From JAUIKM01 sp964445695 (GTDB taxonomy: Bacteria; Bacteroidota; Ignavibacteria; Kapaibacteriales; UBA7675), in NCBI GenBank assembly GCA_964445695.1, contig CAYULF010000001.1, forward strand, positions 124,001-188,000: a stretch of 64,000 nucleotides of DNA, in the 5' to 3' direction. Both the position numbers and the translations under genes were made by a program. This document shows positions 62,701 to 64,000 of the stretch, in pieces. The notes beneath the pieces are model-generated. The model was not told where the DNA came from. It worked only from the letters and a program-made list of their open reading frames with translations, and ran no database searches. Every line of letters starts with the position of its first letter. Positions within the stretch are counted from its first letter, which is position 1.

Positions 62701-64000
62701 GCATGACGGCTATATTCAGCGGCGAACGCGGCAGTTCAAGTGCTACAACGTCGGCGGGACGCACGCCCCAGCGCCACATCCAGGCCGAGATGTCCTCCGC
62801 CTGACGGCGCAGATCTTCGTACGTCCAATTGACATTGTTGCCGCGCAGAGCCGTCGCATTCGGTTGTTCGCTGCAGCGGCGACTGAACAACTCGTAGACT
62901 GACTCGACCACCGGCGGCGGCGAGCTTTCGGACCGGCTCGACGACTCGGCTGTTTGGGCTTCGTTGGTTAACAAAGGAAAAACCTGCTCAGCCCGTCCGG
63001 GCGCAAGCAGATCAGTCAGAGTCGCCCTCAATAACTCCTGAAATTCAGTCACGCGCTCCGCGCTTAACAGCGACGCGTCGTAAAGCCAGGAACAGTGCAG
63101 TTCGCCGCCCTGGCGCACCACGAGAGTCAACGGAAAATTAGTGCGTTCACGCGCGCGCGCGTCGCGAATAAACATGCCGCCGAAGTCGGACTGCAGCTGA
63201 TCGTCGAGCGGATAATTCTCAAAAACCAAAATTGAGTTAAACAAGCCGTCGCGCACGTTCACTTCAGCGAGGCGAATAATATCGGGCAGAAGCATCCAGG
63301 CGTGCTGCTCGCGCTGCGCCATGCGGTCGCGCGCCCGCTGCAGATCAGCGTCTGAATTGTTAAATTTCGCGAGGTCAAACCGCGCCGGCACGGTGTTGAT
63401 AAACATGCCGACCATTTCCGCCATGCCGGGAACCTGCGGCGGACGTCCGGAAACTGTGACGCCGAATACAACGTCGTCGACGCCGGCAACCATGCCCAAA
63501 ACTCGCGCCCAGGCCACCTGCACCAAGGTGTTGAGCGTTACACGACGCACACGCGCAGCCGAAAGTAAAGCAGTACTGAGTTCGACGCCCAGCGTAAAGT
63601 CTAGTTCGCGGTCGTCGCGCCCGGAGTTGTTTAATCGAACGCGGTCGCAGCCTAGATCAACGGACTGTGTGAAAGCACGCAGCTCCTCGCGCCAGAATTC
63701 CTCTGACGGCACGGGGTCGTTGTTGTTTAACCAGACGGCATAGTCGCGCAGTACGGGCGCCGGCTGCAGACGCGCCTGTCTTTGCGCGCGTTCGGCCGCA
63801 TACAGCTCCAACACTTCGCCCACGATCAGCGGCAAGGACCAACCGTCGACGATAACGTGGTGATGAACCCAGAAAAGACGCCATTCCGTCGGCCCGGTGC
63901 GGTAGAGGAACAGTCGGCTGAGCGGCGCACAATGCATGTCGAATCCACGCCGCGTTTCGCTGCTGCGCAGCGACTTAAACAGCATTTCCTGTTGACGTTC
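59711..64000 (-). CDS. Nonribosomal peptide synthetase A (5' part off window; C-A-T-E visible)
   Basis: The frame is open through the right edge, so the N-terminus is missing. Visible order: the second part of a C domain (HHHVIVDGW at ~63850), A domain ~62830-61460 (MFTSGSTGRPKG, GELYVGGEG, NGKIDR), T domain at ~61280 (EMGGNSISAIQ, with GGNS instead of GGDS) and E domain ~61110-59900. The A-domain pocket residues read DAFWLGGTF, close to the valine code. In the E domain GWFTSVYPL and FNYLGELD are normal, but the catalytic motif is HHLLLDVVS, lacking the Gly and Trp of HHxxxDGxSW, and EGHGR is LEHHGRG, so activity is doubtful. C-terminal DQISQAVKGD may be the docking end that meets C1 of NRPS-B. 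Confidence 0.95.
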   Translation of the reverse strand, partial: ERQQEMLFKSLRSSETRRGFDMHCAPLSRLFLYRTGPTEWRLFWVHHHVIVDGWSLPLIVGEVLELYAAERAQRQARLQPAPVLRDYAVWLNNNDPVPSEEFWREELRAFTQSVDLGCDRVRLNNSGRDDRELDFTLGVELSTALLSAARVRRVTLNTLVQVAWARVLGMVAGVDDVVFGVTVSGRPPQVPGMAEMVGMFINTVPARFDLAKFNNSDADLQRARDRMAQREQHAWMLLPDIIRLAEVNVRDGLFNSILVFENYPLDDQLQSDFGGMFIRDARARERTNFPLTLVVRQGGELHCSWLYDASLLSAERVTEFQELLRATLTDLLAPGRAEQVFPLLTNEAQTAESSSRSESSPPPVVESVYELFSRRCSEQPNATALRGNNVNWTYEDLRRQAEDISAWMWRWGVRPADVVALELPRSPLNIAVMLACIRIGAVALPLDPQAPPSRRETMLSSAASLFLVCRARPAWLPPECHALEIETLLDDLSPESVPVFKSSPAAAAYIMFTSGSTGRPKGVEVPQRAIVRLTAHSDFDSLRRPGAATLALSSPAFDASTFEVWAALLNGAAVQVFEDDLIDPEVLAESLQKGGITHLWLTSSLFNALAEEHPEMFAGLDSLLVGGEALSTSHVLRVKQACPNVRLFNGYGPTENTTFSTLYEIPADFPINAAGVPIGRAVDRSTALALDGEMRPVPPGALGELYVGGEGLAHGYVRSGGLTAARFVPNPDGRPGERLYRTGDLVRRRRDGLFEFVGRADTQVKLRGFRIELSEIEARLYQDAEVRRAAVFVHGDRLCALYEGAEGREKQIRQNLAGVLPSYMLPDLLQHVEALPLNLNGKIDRARLADLMPTSGSDRGDAERTDDPENSGSKVNKTAVVERLLSIMRKLLDAPQMQAGDGFFEMGGNSISAIQLVSRAANQGMHLKLRDVFNMPQAEKLAELVRQNAVADEQVAMNVPLLLLPLPAQAWFAARNIEQPQHFNLSILLKLKQVLEPQELREAVKHVAAAHPVLQTVYDIDGPDVEVSEIAGPVDFFSAVELDSARDVTAYCSTLQRAFVPGKGPLFGVHLLSLRDGSQRLYLIGHHLLLDVVSIRILLDELDAALNPAVETSIPVEFGARLQAHRLIQWTEESEFGAQLQYWRSLGGKDSARLPRRAGGVKHDKGETRIRSEVKSATVETTDLLLRGSESPENYLLTALSVALNRRVERDPFVIELEHHGRGAVSAAFDEATDLARAVGWFTSVYPLKLPAGSDVNVTLKQLVEERGRVPHDGLPFAAARYLAPQRFPELTAVNRPEVAFNYLGELDAALRNDRWETAGESGGDDRPADVQPTHSLTCNAWVENGMLKIAFAWDDVLLDSAITAGLLDEMFLALDELAKSIVTPPKKQAYGVGSDAPNNGTPQVADSGLDAKNLSALMDQISQAVKGD

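Noticed and set aside
1..64000. CRISPR arrays, insertion sequences, prophage, rRNA
   Set aside because: No regularly spaced repeats, transposase or integrase motifs, terminal inverted repeats or rRNA-like segments were seen.

Overview
The window comes from a GC-rich bacterium of the Bacteroidota/Chlorobiota (FCB) group. The main evidence is several secreted proteins with C-terminal regions like type IX secretion (T9SS) sorting domains, a giant cell-surface protein with an IgGFc-binding-like N-terminus, PKD-like repeats and a glycine-rich block, a single-chain PurL, and one promoter matching the Bacteroidota -7 element TAnnTTTG. The genus cannot be fixed from the sequence alone.

Layout. 1-7.2 kb (- strand): two tandem paralogous secreted proteins (the second cut by the left edge), an outer-membrane beta-barrel protein and a TPR lipoprotein. 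7.4-11.2 kb (-): an ArsC/Spx-like protein, a soluble TPR histidine kinase and a LysR regulator, which diverges from purL (+, 11.3-15.0 kb). 15.1-17.1 kb (-): a blue-light (BLUF) protein, a CPXCG zinc-ribbon-like protein and a protein with two degenerate receiver domains. 17.3-19.9 kb (+): a periplasmic/secreted redox operon with a deiodinase-like thioredoxin-fold protein, a small secreted protein and a TlpA-like thioredoxin. 20.4-20.9 kb (+): two small membrane proteins. 21.0-25.5 kb (-): the giant T9SS surface protein. 26.2-27.4 kb (+): a Na/phosphate cotransporter behind three 20-bp-phased repeats. 27.4-30.1 kb (-): an RloC/PrrC-like ATPase with a HEPN-like C-terminus, a likely RNase defence protein. 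30.6-35.2 kb (-): a MacAB-like efflux operon with two permeases. 36-40 kb (-): a histidine kinase, an AsmA-like membrane-anchored protein and an outer-membrane protein. 41.0-41.8 kb (-): two small membrane proteins.

42.0 kb to the right edge is one - strand biosynthetic operon. In transcription order it holds NRPS-A (5' part off the window; C-A-T-E visible), NRPS-B (4443 aa; C-A-T-C-A-T-C-A-T-E-C-T-TE), MbtH-like protein, type II thioesterase, a cyclic-peptide-type ABC exporter, an SPFH/prohibitin-like membrane protein and a Sfp-type phosphopantetheinyl transferase. Two adenylation domains have readable specificity codes (Val in NRPS-A, Ser in the third A domain of NRPS-B). The placement of epimerisation domains agrees with D-residue-accepting condensation domains downstream. 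The last NRPS-B module has no adenylation domain, which is the most striking feature of the pathway.

At sequence level the tetranucleotide TTAA is strongly over-represented in some genes (NRPS, RloC-like) and nearly absent from others (purL, the exporter genes). Several intergenic regions carry repeats spaced by 20-21 bp, and a covarying double-hairpin element occurs twice intact and perhaps a third time degenerate.
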